Source: Thiosocius sp963808165
Lineage (GTDB): Bacteria > Pseudomonadota > Gammaproteobacteria > Chromatiales > Chromatiaceae
DNA length: 64,000 nucleotides
Reading direction: 5' to 3'
NCBI GenBank assembly: GCA_963808165.1
Contig: CAWEET010000005.1
Coordinates: 186,001 to 250,000 of the forward strand
Part shown: piece by piece, positions 40,451 through 49,240 of the stretch
Position numbering within the stretch: the first letter of the stretch is position 1
How the letters are laid out: the number at the start of each line of letters is the position of its first letter
The notes under the pieces: model-generated
The model's database searches: none
What the model saw: only the letters and a program-made list of their open reading frames with translations
Told to the model about the DNA's origin: nothing
Position numbers and translations under genes: made by a program

Positions 40451-41428
40451 CTATTCAAACAGCGCCTCGACGAACTCGTCGGCATCGAATGGTCTGAGGT
40501 CCTCGATCCCCTCGCCGACACCGATGAAACGGATCGGAACACCAACGCGCTCCGCGATCGCAAAGACGATGCCGCCCTTCGCGGTGCCATCCAGCTTGGT
40601 CAGTGCAATCCCGGTCAAGCCGACGGCATTGTTGAATTCGATCGCCTGGTTTAGCGCATTCTGGCCGGTGCCGGCGTCCACCACCAACAGTACTTCGTGT
40701 GGCGCGCCCGGATCGATTTTCTTCATCACCCGGCTGATCTTGGCCAGCTCGTCCATCAGGTTGCTTTTGGTGTGCAGACGGCCCGCCGTATCGGCGATCA
40801 ACACGTCGGCATTCCGTGCCGTCGCGGCCTCGAGCCCATCGTAGATCACCGAGGCGGAATCGGCACCGGTGGCTTGCGCGATCACCGGGACGTCGTTGCG
40901 CTGTCCCCAGGTCTGCAGCTGCTCTACCGCGGCGGCTCTGAAGGTGTCGCCGGCGGCCAGCATCACGCTCAGCCCTTCGTCCTTGAAGCGGCGGGCGAGT
41001 TTGCCGATCGTTGTGGTCTTGCCTGCGCCATTGATCCCGACCATCAGAATGACCAGTGGTCGGCCGGGCGTCGGCGCAGCGTCGGAGGCATCGACGGCGT
41101 GGAGAATATCGGCCAGCTGGCTGCGCAGGGCCTTGCCCAGTGCCTCCGGGTCAGACAGCTCCTTGCGCCGCACGCGGGCGGCCAAGTCGTCGATGATGCG
41201 TCGCGTGGCATCGACGCCGACGTCGGCGCTGAGCAGCAGGGTCTCGATCTGCTCGAGCAGATCGTCGTCGATCTGGCGGCTGCCGCTAAGTAGATCACCC
41301 AGCGCGTCCCCGAGGCTGGCGCGAGTCCGCGCCAGTCTCTCGCGCAAACGTGTGAATACCCCCGGCACCTTGGTCGCTGCATTTTCCGACGGTGTCTTGG
41401 GCGTCTTGCTCTTGCCGAATCCGAACAT
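40451..41428 (-). CDS. ftsY: Signal recognition particle receptor FtsY
   Basis: A 325-residue SRP receptor: N domain (about 25-115) and GTPase G domain with GINGAGKTTTIGKLARRF near 130, DTAGRLHTKSNLMDEL and TKLDGTAKGG, ending IGVGEGIEDLRPFDADEFVE. The acidic A domain of E. coli FtsY is almost absent, so the protein is close to the minimal NG form. It diverges from an M16 peptidase gene across 186 bp that should contain both promoters. Confidence 0.96.
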   Translation of the reverse strand: MFGFGKSKTPKTPSENAATKVPGVFTRLRERLARTRASLGDALGDLLSGSRQIDDDLLEQIETLLLSADVGVDATRRIIDDLAARVRRKELSDPEALGKALRSQLADILHAVDASDAAPTPGRPLVILMVGINGAGKTTTIGKLARRFKDEGLSVMLAAGDTFRAAAVEQLQTWGQRNDVPVIAQATGADSASVIYDGLEAATARNADVLIADTAGRLHTKSNLMDELAKISRVMKKIDPGAPHEVLLVVDAGTGQNALNQAIEFNNAVGLTGIALTKLDGTAKGGIVFAIAERVGVPIRFIGVGEGIEDLRPFDADEFVEALFE

Positions 41429-41614
41429 AGTGGCGACTAAGTGGGAACTGTTGGGTAGCTTACCGGTCTGTTGCCGCAGATACTGCGCAGCGCCGGTGGT
41501 TGATGCTGTCCGGCCGAGTTGCCAGAATCACCGGTCAGCCTGCGCACCTGCGCATCATGATGCGGCGCATCGTACCATCGGTGGCGCTGACGTCCTATCT
41601 TCGGAGCCTCGACA

Positions 41615-42988
41615 GTGGTGAGAAATTTGTTACGAACCTACCTACTTGGACTGATGCTGGTCTCGCTGCCGGCTGCGGCCCAGGTCAGCGAATTCCGACT
41701 AGACAATGGCATGAAGGTGATCGTGAAGGAGGATCACCGGGCCCCGGTCGTGGTCAGCCAGGTCTGGTACAAGGTGGGATCGAGCTACGAGCCGGATGGC
41801 ATTACCGGCATCTCACATGCGCTGGAGCACATGATGTTCAAGGGCACAGAGGCGGTTGGTCCGGGCGAGTTCTCGCGCATTGTGTCGGCTCTCGGGGGCA
41901 GCGAGAACGCCTTCACCAGCCGGGACTACACCGCTTATTTCGAGACCCTTTCGGTGGACCACCTGGAGCGGGCACTGGAACTGGAGGCGGACCGGATGCG
42001 TAACCTATTGTTAGATCCGGCCGAGTTCGCCAAGGAAATCGCCGTGGTCAGGGAAGAGCGTCGTCTGCGCACCGAGGACAAGCCGAGCGGGAAGGTCTAC
42101 GAGCAGTTCAACGCGGTGGCATGGCGCGCTTCGCCGTATCGCAATCCGGTGATTGGCTGGATGAACGACCTCGAGCACATGAGCATCGACGACCTGTCGG
42201 CGTGGTACAAACGCTGGTACGCCCCGAACAATGCCACCCTGGTGATTGTGGGGGATGTCGAACCCGGGGCGGTGCGGGCCATGGCCGAGCGCCATTTCGG
42301 ACCGCTGCAACCCAGTGACATCCAGCCGTTGAAGCCGGCGGCCGAGCCGAAGCAGGCAGGGGAGACGCGGGTCCAGGTGAGAGTCCCGGCCCGCCAGCCG
42401 TACCTGATGATGGGATACAAGACGCCGAAAGTCGGAAGCTCGGAAGAACCTTGGGAGCCGTATGCACTGTTCGTGCTGTCGAGCGTGCTCGACGGTGGTG
42501 AGAGCGCGCGTCTGGCGCGGGAACTGGTGCGAGGCAGCGGGATCGCTGCCTCGGCCGGCGTCGACTATGGCACCTACAGCCGCTTGCCGGGGATGCTGAT
42601 CCTCGACGGCACACCGACCGATGGCCACAGCTTGGCCGAGGTCGAGCAGGCACTGCGTGATGCGGTCGCGCGGATGCGCGAAGAGCTGATCGACGACGCA
42701 GAATTGAAGCGAGTAGTGACCCAGGCCGTGGCCAGCAAGGTCTATCAGGCCGACTCACTATTCTACCAGGCCATGGAGATTGGCACGCTGGAGACCATCG
42801 GCCTCGACTGGCGCCTGATCGAGTCGGAAATCGATGCGATCAAGGCCGTGACCCCGGAACAGGTGCGCACGGTGGCGCAGCGCTATCTGGTGGACGAGAA
42901 TCTGACCGTAGCGACGCTGCATCCGCTGCCCATGGATCAGCAGGCATCCCAGCCTGCGGCACAAGCGGGAGGTCGTCATGGCAGCTGA
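41615..42988 (+). CDS. M16-family zinc peptidase, catalytic member of a pair
   Basis: A 457-residue exported peptidase. A signal peptide (LLGLMLVSLPAAAQ) precedes the inverted zinc motif HALEHMMF (H68, E71, H72) and the downstream glutamate region ALELEADRM; the RRLRTEDKPSG segment fits pitrilysin-like enzymes. GTG 41615 follows GGAG by about 8 nt. The next gene encodes the non-catalytic partner, and the two should form a periplasmic heterodimer as known for other bacterial M16B pairs. Substrates are unknown, presumably short peptides. Confidence 0.9.
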   Translation: MVRNLLRTYLLGLMLVSLPAAAQVSEFRLDNGMKVIVKEDHRAPVVVSQVWYKVGSSYEPDGITGISHALEHMMFKGTEAVGPGEFSRIVSALGGSENAFTSRDYTAYFETLSVDHLERALELEADRMRNLLLDPAEFAKEIAVVREERRLRTEDKPSGKVYEQFNAVAWRASPYRNPVIGWMNDLEHMSIDDLSAWYKRWYAPNNATLVIVGDVEPGAVRAMAERHFGPLQPSDIQPLKPAAEPKQAGETRVQVRVPARQPYLMMGYKTPKVGSSEEPWEPYALFVLSSVLDGGESARLARELVRGSGIAASAGVDYGTYSRLPGMLILDGTPTDGHSLAEVEQALRDAVARMREELIDDAELKRVVTQAVASKVYQADSLFYQAMEIGTLETIGLDWRLIESEIDAIKAVTPEQVRTVAQRYLVDENLTVATLHPLPMDQQASQPAAQAGGRHGS

Positions 42989-44339
42989 TATCCAGATAGC
43001 AGGCGATGTCGGTGTTCGTACCAGCAGCGGCCGGCCGGGTCTCACGGGCTGGCGATCTGCACTGGCCCTGTTGTCTCTGCTGGTAGGCCTGGTGCATGCC
43101 GGTCCCAACGTAGAGTCCTGGCAGACGAGCGCCGGCGCCAAGGTGATGTACGTCCACGCGCCGGATCTGCCGATGGTCGATGTGCGGGTCGTGTTCGACG
43201 CCGGCAGCGCCAGAGACGCCGACCTGCCGGGGCTGTCGAGCTTCGTCAACGGCATGCTCAACCAAGGGGCCGGTGACTGGGACGCTGACAGCCTGGCCTT
43301 GCGTCTCGAGGAGCAAGGCATCGAACTGGGCAGTGGTTCGCTGCGCGACATGGCGTGGGTCAGCGTGCGCAGTCTGGCCGAGTCCGAGGTGCTCGAGGTG
43401 GCGCTTGAGACGGCGCGGGAGGTGATCGCCAACCCTCGTTTCGAGGCTGGTGCGATCGAGCGAGTGCGCCAGCAGATGCAGATAGGCCTGCGCAACAGTC
43501 TGCAGTCGCCCGGTACCGTGGCTCAGCGGCGTTTTTTCCGCACGCTGTACGCCGATCACCCCTATGCCCATTCGCCCAGCGGTGAGGAAAACTCGCTGGC
43601 CAGCATCAGTCGCGGCGACCTGGTACGTTTCCATGAGCGGTATTACGTAGCTGCCAATGCGGTTGTGGCGATCGTTGGCGCGGTCGACCGGACACGGGCA
43701 GAACGGATCGCCGAACAGCTGACCAGCGCGATGCCCACCGGGCAACATGCGCCGCCGCTGCCGCCGCCGCCCGCGGTGAGTGGTGGCGAGTTGCGTGAAT
43801 CGTTCCCATCGTCGCAGACCCACATCTACGTCGGTCAGGGCGGCATGGCGCGACACGATCCGGACTACTTCGCGCTGTACGTCGGCAACCATGTGCTGGG
43901 CGGTGGTTCCCTCGTGTCTACCCTGGGTGAGGAGGTGCGCAACAAGCGCGGACTCTCGTACAGCGTTTACAGCTATTTCAGCCCGATGCGCGTCGAAGGG
44001 CCGTTTCTGATGGTCGCGCAAACCAAGAACGACCAGGCCGACGAGGCGCTGAAGGTGATGCGTGACACCCTTGCGCGTTTCGTTGCGGAGGGCCCCAGCG
44101 AGGAGGAACTCGAAGCCGCCAAGCAGAATCTGATCGGTGGCTTCCCGCTGCGCATCGCGAGCAACGGCAAGATCGTCCAATACCTCGCTATGATGGGTTT
44201 CTACGACTATCCGCTCGACTACCTGGAAACCCTGACCGACAAGCTGGCCGCGGTGAATGTGGAACAAGTGCGTGATGCCTTCAGCCGTCGCGTGAGCGCA
44301 CAGGCGGGGATCGCCGTGATCGTTGGCGGCAGTGGCTAG
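42978..44339 (+). CDS. M16-family peptidase homologue, non-catalytic partner
   Basis: A 453-residue M16 protein overlapping its partner gene by 11 bp. A hydrophobic signal segment (WRSALALLSLLVGLVHAG) is followed by an M16 fold in which the HxxEH zinc motif is absent (the place reads LSSFVNGMLNQGAG). The C-terminal domain is typical (HVLGGGSLVSTLGEEVRNKR, GLSYSVYSYFSP, with the R/Y residues that bind substrate). Its stop codon TAG is part of the CTAG where a mobile element has inserted; the coding sequence itself looks intact. Confidence 0.9.
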   Translation: MAADIQIAGDVGVRTSSGRPGLTGWRSALALLSLLVGLVHAGPNVESWQTSAGAKVMYVHAPDLPMVDVRVVFDAGSARDADLPGLSSFVNGMLNQGAGDWDADSLALRLEEQGIELGSGSLRDMAWVSVRSLAESEVLEVALETAREVIANPRFEAGAIERVRQQMQIGLRNSLQSPGTVAQRRFFRTLYADHPYAHSPSGEENSLASISRGDLVRFHERYYVAANAVVAIVGAVDRTRAERIAEQLTSAMPTGQHAPPLPPPPAVSGGELRESFPSSQTHIYVGQGGMARHDPDYFALYVGNHVLGGGSLVSTLGEEVRNKRGLSYSVYSYFSPMRVEGPFLMVAQTKNDQADEALKVMRDTLARFVAEGPSEEELEAAKQNLIGGFPLRIASNGKIVQYLAMMGFYDYPLDYLETLTDKLAAVNVEQVRDAFSRRVSAQAGIAVIVGGSG

Positions 44340-44588
44340 TGGGCCATGCGGGGAGTGCTGTAACACTCAGCCGATTCACGAGGGCACGTGAGCGTAGGAC
44401 TCGCCCATGCTGATTCAAGCGATCGTAACGCCGGCGATGGGGCTCGTGCACCGGCCCGCGGGGAGCCCCGCTGTCGGGCCAATGCCCTGTTGCACCCCTT
44501 GGAAAGGGCCTGCCATTCCCTTCGGCGTGCGCCTTGCCCTGGCCCAACAGCGGGACTCTGAGCATTACAGAACTTCCCGCATGCTCCA
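44340..44588. mobile_element. Small non-autonomous element A (CTAG-flanked)
   Basis: A 249-bp element with 30-bp imperfect inverted repeats, 44340-44369 and 44559-44588 (24 of 30 match; reading TGGGCCATGC and its complement GCATGCTCCA at the outer ends). CTAG flanks both sides (44336-44339, which includes the M16 stop codon, and 44589-44592). No transposase and no credible gene inside. Confidence 0.72.
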
Positions 44589-44592
44589 CTAG

Positions 44593-44983
44593 CCTGCATC
44601 CGTCACCGGCCGGAAAGCAGCTGTGACACAACAGACTGAAATGTCTCTGGAAAGTGATGAATCTGCGCGTGACACCAGCTTGATGCCCTGTTTCGCCGCT
44701 TCCCTACCACGGTCCTGGCGGTTTCTCGCTCGCTCCGGCTCGGTCTTACGTTGCACCTCCGTGTGCAACGCCCTTTGGGCCAGCCTGCGGCTGTTTCAAT
44801 CCGCTCCCGGCGGATTGGTCACTCAAGTGCTAGCTACGGCTACCAGTTTGTTCGGCGCTTCCCTGCGCCTCGCCCCTGCGGGGCTGAGGCGACAAGTCAT
44901 TCCGGGCGGTTTGTTCGCTCCAGCCCGGCGCCCGAGCGGCTGCGAAATCCACCGGCACCCGTGATGCCGGTGACGGATGCGGG
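44593..44983. mobile_element. Small non-autonomous element B (CTAG-flanked, tandem to A)
   Basis: A 391-bp element with 18-bp inverted repeats (CCTGCATCCGTCACCGGC at 44593 and the complement of CCCGCATCCGTCACCGGC ending at 44983, 17 of 18). CTAG flanks it at 44589-44592, shared with element A, and at 44984-44987. The interior contains several short GC-rich hairpins and no gene. Its right CTAG puts a TAG directly before the rsmD start in the same frame. Confidence 0.72.
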
Positions 44984-44990
44984 CTAGACC

Positions 44991-45566
44991 TTGCCCGGGG
45001 CCACGAACCAGGTTCGGATAATCGCCGGCCGGCATCGCGGCCGCCGTGTGCATTTCATCCCGGGGCGTGGCCTGCGGCCAACGCCCGACCGGGTTCGAGA
45101 AACCTTGTTCAACTGGCTGCGCGGTGACGTCGGCGGTGCGCGCTGCCTCGACCTGTTTGCGGGCAGCGGTGTGTTGGGCCTGGAGGCGTTGTCGCGTGGC
45201 GCCGTTTTTCTTTGTGCCGTCGAGCAGAATCGGGCGGCAGCACAGCGTCTGCGCGAGAACGTCGCCCTGTTGCACGAACAGGCGGCAGCCGAGGTCCAGC
45301 AGCGTGACGCGCTGCGCATGCTGCTGAAGTCGCCGGACCGTCCGTTCGATGTCGCCTTTGTCGACCCGCCCTTTGCCGATGGGCTGTTGCCCCGGGTCAG
45401 TCGGCTACTCGAGGACCATCACTGGCTGACCGTGGGCGCGCAGATCTACCTGGAGCAGGACGTCAACAGTCCATGGCCCGAACTGCCGGCCAACTGGGCG
45501 GTTTCACGGGAGGGATCGGCGGGTCAGTCGGCGTATCGATTGGTGCGGCGCAGCAATCCAGGCTAA
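44991..45566 (+). CDS. rsmD: 16S rRNA guanine-966 N2-methyltransferase
   Basis: A 191-residue methyltransferase that modifies G966 of 16S rRNA. The N-terminal RIIAGRHRGRRVHFIPGRGL, the SAM motif LDLFAGSGVLGLEALSRGA and the catalytic DPPF (VAFVDPPFADG) are present. The start must lie after an in-frame TAG at 44985, and TTG 44991 gives the normal length, although there is no ribosome site. Two tandem elements separate it from the M16 genes with which it would otherwise be contiguous. Confidence 0.93.
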   Translation: MPGATNQVRIIAGRHRGRRVHFIPGRGLRPTPDRVRETLFNWLRGDVGGARCLDLFAGSGVLGLEALSRGAVFLCAVEQNRAAAQRLRENVALLHEQAAAEVQQRDALRMLLKSPDRPFDVAFVDPPFADGLLPRVSRLLEDHHWLTVGAQIYLEQDVNSPWPELPANWAVSREGSAGQSAYRLVRRSNPG

Positions 45567-45645
45567 AATCCGTGCCATGCTTATGCTTTCGGGGAAGTAC
45601 CTTGACGGATGTCCGTCGACGATGCTCTGGATCTGATAAATTGCA

Positions 45646-46125
45646 ATGAAGACAGCCGTTTACCCGGGTACTTTCGACCCGATAACCAATGGTCACACGG
45701 ATCTGGTGATGCGTGCCGCCCGCCTGTTCGACCGCCTGGTGGTTGGCGTCGCCAAAGACACCGGCAAGGCACCGGTGTGTGGTCTGGAGCAGCGGGTCCA
45801 GCTGGCACGCGTCGCCCTGGCGGGTATCGAGAACGCGGAAGTGGTTCCATTCGAAGGCCTGCTGGTGACCTTCTGCCGCGATCACTCCGCCGCGGTGGTG
45901 ATACGTGGCCTGCGGGCCGTCTCGGACTTCGAGTACGAGTTTCAGCTGGCCAGCATGAATCGCCGGCTGGCCCCGGAAATCGAGACGATCTTTCTGACGC
46001 CCGCGGAACAGTATGCGTTTATCTCCTCGACGTTGGTGAGGGAAATCGCTCGACTCGGCGGGGATGTGTCAGAATTCGTGCATCCAGAGGTGCAGCGTCT
46101 GTTTGACAGTCGGCGTTGCACCTGA
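45646..46125 (+). CDS. coaD: Phosphopantetheine adenylyltransferase
   Basis: A 159-residue enzyme of coenzyme A synthesis (4'-phosphopantetheine plus ATP to dephospho-CoA). The nucleotidyltransferase motif is TAVYPGTFDPITNGHTDLV at the start, and ISSTLVREIARLGGDVSEFV at the end. Length matches the E. coli protein. It follows rsmD by 79 bp, the usual order, and coaBC of the same pathway is at 58516. Confidence 0.97.
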   Translation: MKTAVYPGTFDPITNGHTDLVMRAARLFDRLVVGVAKDTGKAPVCGLEQRVQLARVALAGIENAEVVPFEGLLVTFCRDHSAAVVIRGLRAVSDFEYEFQLASMNRRLAPEIETIFLTPAEQYAFISSTLVREIARLGGDVSEFVHPEVQRLFDSRRCT

Positions 46126-46158
46126 CGGCTGAAGCAACAGAATTTTGGAGTAGCCAAC

Positions 46159-46413
46159 ATGGCCCTGATCATCACCGATGAATGCATCAACTGCGACGTC
46201 TGCGAGCCGGAATGTCCGAACGGCGCCATTTCGCAGGGCGATGAGATCTACGTGATCGACCCCGAACTCTGCACCGAGTGCGTTGGTCACTACGAGACAT
46301 CGCAGTGCGTGGAGGTCTGTCCGGTCGATTGTATCCCGCACGATCCGGAGCGCGAGGAGACGCAGGAAGAGCTGAAGGCGAAATACGAACGTATCACTGC
46401 CGTCAATGGCTGA
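46159..46413 (+). CDS. 2[4Fe-4S] ferredoxin, YfhL type
   Basis: An 84-residue ferredoxin with two cluster motifs: CINCDVCEPECPNGA and CTECVGHYETSQCVEVCPVDC. The longer spacing in the second motif is the known feature of the YfhL/Allochromatium-type ferredoxin, which has very low-potential clusters. TTTTGGAG precedes the ATG. It is a possible electron partner for the Por enzyme encoded 41 kb away, but that is speculation. Confidence 0.93.
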   Translation: MALIITDECINCDVCEPECPNGAISQGDEIYVIDPELCTECVGHYETSQCVEVCPVDCIPHDPEREETQEELKAKYERITAVNG

Positions 46414-48223
46414 CGCCCGACCCAGGCATTGGTCGCGCAAGGCTCCCCTGTGGAGCCTTTTCGTTTTGTGGCTGAATTGCAGCCCTGGTGTCGCTGCGAT
46501 CCCACCCGGGGGCGCGGCTGTCGCCAGCGCCCATCCACTGGCGACCGAGGCCGGCCTGCTCGTACTCGAGGCAGGCGGCAATGCGTTCGATGCGGCGGTG
46601 GCTGTGACCGCAGCGCTGGCGGTCGTCGAGCCGTCCGGCTCAGGCCTGGGCGGCGGTGGCCTGTGGTTGCTGCACCGGGCGCGAGACGCTCGGCAGGTGA
46701 TGCTCGACGGGCGTGAGCGCGCGCCAGCGGCGGCGAGCGCCGACATGTATCTCGACCCACAGGGCGAGGTCATCCCCGGGGCGTCGATCGATGGTCCGCT
46801 GGCCGCGGGTATCCCGGGTGTGCCGGCCGCGCTGGAGCACCTGGCCGGCCGTTATGGTCGTCTTCCGCTGGACATCTCGCTGGCCCCGGCAATCTTCCTG
46901 GCCCGCGAGGGTTTTCCGGTGGACCAGCTGTACATAGAAATGGCGGGTTTTCGACTGCAGGCCCTGCGCCGGTCAGCGGCCGCCAGCGAACAGTTTCTGC
47001 TCGACGGTGAGGTGCCGCCCGAAGGCCATGTGATCCGTCAACCCGACCTTGCCGACACGCTCAGCGCGATCGCCCATCAGGGGGCGAGCGCCTTTTATTC
47101 AGGGCCGACCGCCCGGCGGCTTGTCGCCGAGGTGCGGGCGGGCGGCGGGATCTGGACCGAGAACGACCTGCTCGAGTACCGCGTGATCGAGCGTGCCCCG
47201 GTGGTCATCCACCACCGCGGCCGGCGCGTGGTCAGCGCCAGCCTGCCTTCTTCCGGCGGTGTGCTGCTCGCACAGATGCTCTACATGCTGGAGCAGCGGC
47301 CGCTCGATGCCCTGGATGAGGTGGACCGCGTGCACCTGTTGATCGAGATCATGCGCCGAGCGTATGCCGATCGCGCCCGCTATCTCGGGGACATAGACTA
47401 CGTTCAGGTGCCGCTGCATCGTCTGTTGAGCCGCGCCTACGCCTACCAGCGTGCACGCCGGATCGACATGCACCAGGCCAGCGCCAGCACCGAGCTGACG
47501 TGGCCTGACGGCGAGGGAAGCGACACCACACATTTTTCCATCCTCGATCAGGCCGGTAACCGGGTGGCCGCGACGCTCAGCGTCAACTACCCGTTCGGGT
47601 CGGGCTTCGTTGCCGCCGGCACAGGTGTGCTGTTGAACGACGAGATGGACGATTTCTCGGTCAAGCCGGGTGCGGCAAACGCCTACGGTCTGGTCGGCAA
47701 CGAGGCCAATGCGATCGCGCCGGGCAAACGCATGCTCTCGAGCATGTCGCCGACCTTCGTCGAGGGTGGCGGGCGTGTCGTGCTGCTCGGCACGCCCGGC
47801 GGCTCGCGCATCATCAGCATGGTGATGCTCGGACTGCTGGAGGCCGCCGACGGCCGGTCGGCCGCGGAACTCGTGGCGCGCGGGCGATTCCATCACCAGT
47901 ATCTGCCCGACCGGACGGATGTCGAACCGGGGGCGTTGACCGACGCGGTCCTGGCTGAGCTGGAGTCGCGCGGGCACCAGATTCGCCGGCTGACCGACCC
48001 ATACGGCAATATGCAGGTGGTCGCCTGGGACCTGCGTAGCGGCGAGGTCAGCGCTGCCTCGGACCCGCGTGGGATCGGTCGCGCCGCGGTCATTGTGCCC
48101 GGAGCCGGCGTAGCGCCCCGAAGGGCTCCGGCGGGCGGGCCCGTCCGGCAGCACGGCGCTGACGCGGGTGGCACTGGCTTGGAAACCGGCATCCCGGCGC
48201 ATGCGACCCGCGGGATGCGGTGA
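46406..48223 (+). CDS. ggt: Gamma-glutamyltransferase (glutathione hydrolase)
   Basis: A 605-residue Ntn-hydrolase precursor. The N-terminal SLFVLWLNCSPGVAA looks like a signal peptide, followed by AHPLATEAGLLVLEAGGNAFDAA and VEPSGSGLGGGG. The autocleavage/catalytic threonine is in GSDTTHFSILD near residue 373, and the small subunit has TLSVNYPFGSGFVAAGTGVLLNDEMDDFS. The last ~45 residues, after ASDPRGIGRAAV, are Ala/Gly/Pro-rich and exceed the usual end. The start at 46406 overlaps the ferredoxin gene and has no good ribosome site; a terminator-like hairpin falls within its signal-peptide codons. Confidence 0.85.
   Translation: MADARPRHWSRKAPLWSLFVLWLNCSPGVAAIPPGGAAVASAHPLATEAGLLVLEAGGNAFDAAVAVTAALAVVEPSGSGLGGGGLWLLHRARDARQVMLDGRERAPAAASADMYLDPQGEVIPGASIDGPLAAGIPGVPAALEHLAGRYGRLPLDISLAPAIFLAREGFPVDQLYIEMAGFRLQALRRSAAASEQFLLDGEVPPEGHVIRQPDLADTLSAIAHQGASAFYSGPTARRLVAEVRAGGGIWTENDLLEYRVIERAPVVIHHRGRRVVSASLPSSGGVLLAQMLYMLEQRPLDALDEVDRVHLLIEIMRRAYADRARYLGDIDYVQVPLHRLLSRAYAYQRARRIDMHQASASTELTWPDGEGSDTTHFSILDQAGNRVAATLSVNYPFGSGFVAAGTGVLLNDEMDDFSVKPGAANAYGLVGNEANAIAPGKRMLSSMSPTFVEGGGRVVLLGTPGGSRIISMVMLGLLEAADGRSAAELVARGRFHHQYLPDRTDVEPGALTDAVLAELESRGHQIRRLTDPYGNMQVVAWDLRSGEVSAASDPRGIGRAAVIVPGAGVAPRRAPAGGPVRQHGADAGGTGLETGIPAHATRGMR
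46439..46465 (+). terminator. Intrinsic terminator after the ferredoxin gene
   Basis: AAGGCTCC, a 5-nt loop and GGAGCCTT followed by TTCGTTTT lie 26 nt after the ferredoxin stop codon: a classic rho-independent terminator for rsmD-coaD-fdx. It is inside the first codons of ggt as called here. Confidence 0.7.
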
Positions 48224-48409
48224 ATCGGCCTGTGTCGGGGTTCGCCACCGCTGCCTCCGGCAGGGTCGCCGCGAATCGGACACGCCGACGTGATTCGAAT
48301 GTCGGATGACTCGCCAACTCCGAGCCCTTCGGGCCGGTACACAAGCGCCGTCGCCTGTAGTTCGCTCGCTTGAATTAGCAACGGCTAGGTCCGGCCGGGT
48401 GGCGTCGAC

Positions 48410-49219
48410 TCAGCGCTGACAGCTCGGGCAATAGGCACTCGCGCGCTGTCCGATCCGGCGCGTCTTGATGCGCGTCGCGCAATGCTTGCACGGTTCGCCC
48501 GCGCGACCATAAACGAACAGCTCCTGGGCGAAATAGCCCGGCTCGCCCGACCCGTTGACGAAATCTCGCAGGGTTGTACCGCCGCGCTCGATCGCACGGT
48601 CCAACACGGTCTTGACCTCGTCTGCCAGATGCTCGAGGCGGGCCCGCGAGACGCGCTCACTGGCGCGCGCAGGATGGATGCCCGCGCGGAAAAGCGACTC
48701 GCTCGCATAGATGTTGCCGACACCGACCACGACCCGGCCATCCATCAGCAGGTTCTTGATCGCCACCCGCCGCCCCTGCGCGGCCTGGTGCAGATAGGCT
48801 CCATCGAATGCATCTGACAACGGCTCGGGACCCAGGTCGCGCAGCCGCGGGTGGGCTAGCGGGTCGCCGCCAGCCCACAGGATTGCACCGAAACGGCGTG
48901 GGTCGTGCAGGCGCAGGCAGCGATCCGCAAACACGAGATCGACGTGGTCGTGCGCGCGCGGAACGCGATCGGCATCCAGCACACGCAGGCTGCCCGACAT
49001 CCCTAGGTGCACGATCAGGGTGCCGTTGCCAAAGCGGAACAGCAGATATTTGGCGCGCCGTTCCAACGCTTCCAGGCGCTGCCCGGTGAGCAGGCGTGTC
49101 AGGTCCGGTACCGGCCAGCGCAGTCGTGGCTGGCGGATAATCGCGCCAGTTGCCACCTCGCCGACCAGATGCGGGGCAATACCGCGGCGCGTCGTCTCAA
49201 CTTCGGGCAGTTCGGGCAT
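48410..49219 (-). CDS. mutM: Formamidopyrimidine-DNA glycosylase
   Basis: A 269-residue base-excision repair enzyme removing 8-oxoguanine. Catalytic P2/E3 (MPELPEVETTRRG), the conserved lysine region (RRAKYLLF), the helix-two-turn-helix (VGNIYASESLFRAGIHPAR) and the C-terminal zinc finger (CKHCATRIKTRRIGQRASAY then CPSC) are all present. It begins 21 nt after the DUF4340 gene and is probably the last gene of the ABC-exporter transcript. Confidence 0.96.
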   Translation of the reverse strand: MPELPEVETTRRGIAPHLVGEVATGAIIRQPRLRWPVPDLTRLLTGQRLEALERRAKYLLFRFGNGTLIVHLGMSGSLRVLDADRVPRAHDHVDLVFADRCLRLHDPRRFGAILWAGGDPLAHPRLRDLGPEPLSDAFDGAYLHQAAQGRRVAIKNLLMDGRVVVGVGNIYASESLFRAGIHPARASERVSRARLEHLADEVKTVLDRAIERGGTTLRDFVNGSGEPGYFAQELFVYGRAGEPCKHCATRIKTRRIGQRASAYCPSCQR

Positions 49220-49240
49220 GCTGAAGACCTGCGAAGCGGG

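Noticed and set aside
44340..44990. Short open frames within the M16-rsmD gap
   Set aside because: The whole gap is accounted for by two inverted-repeat elements; the frames have no ribosome sites and no recognisable sequence.
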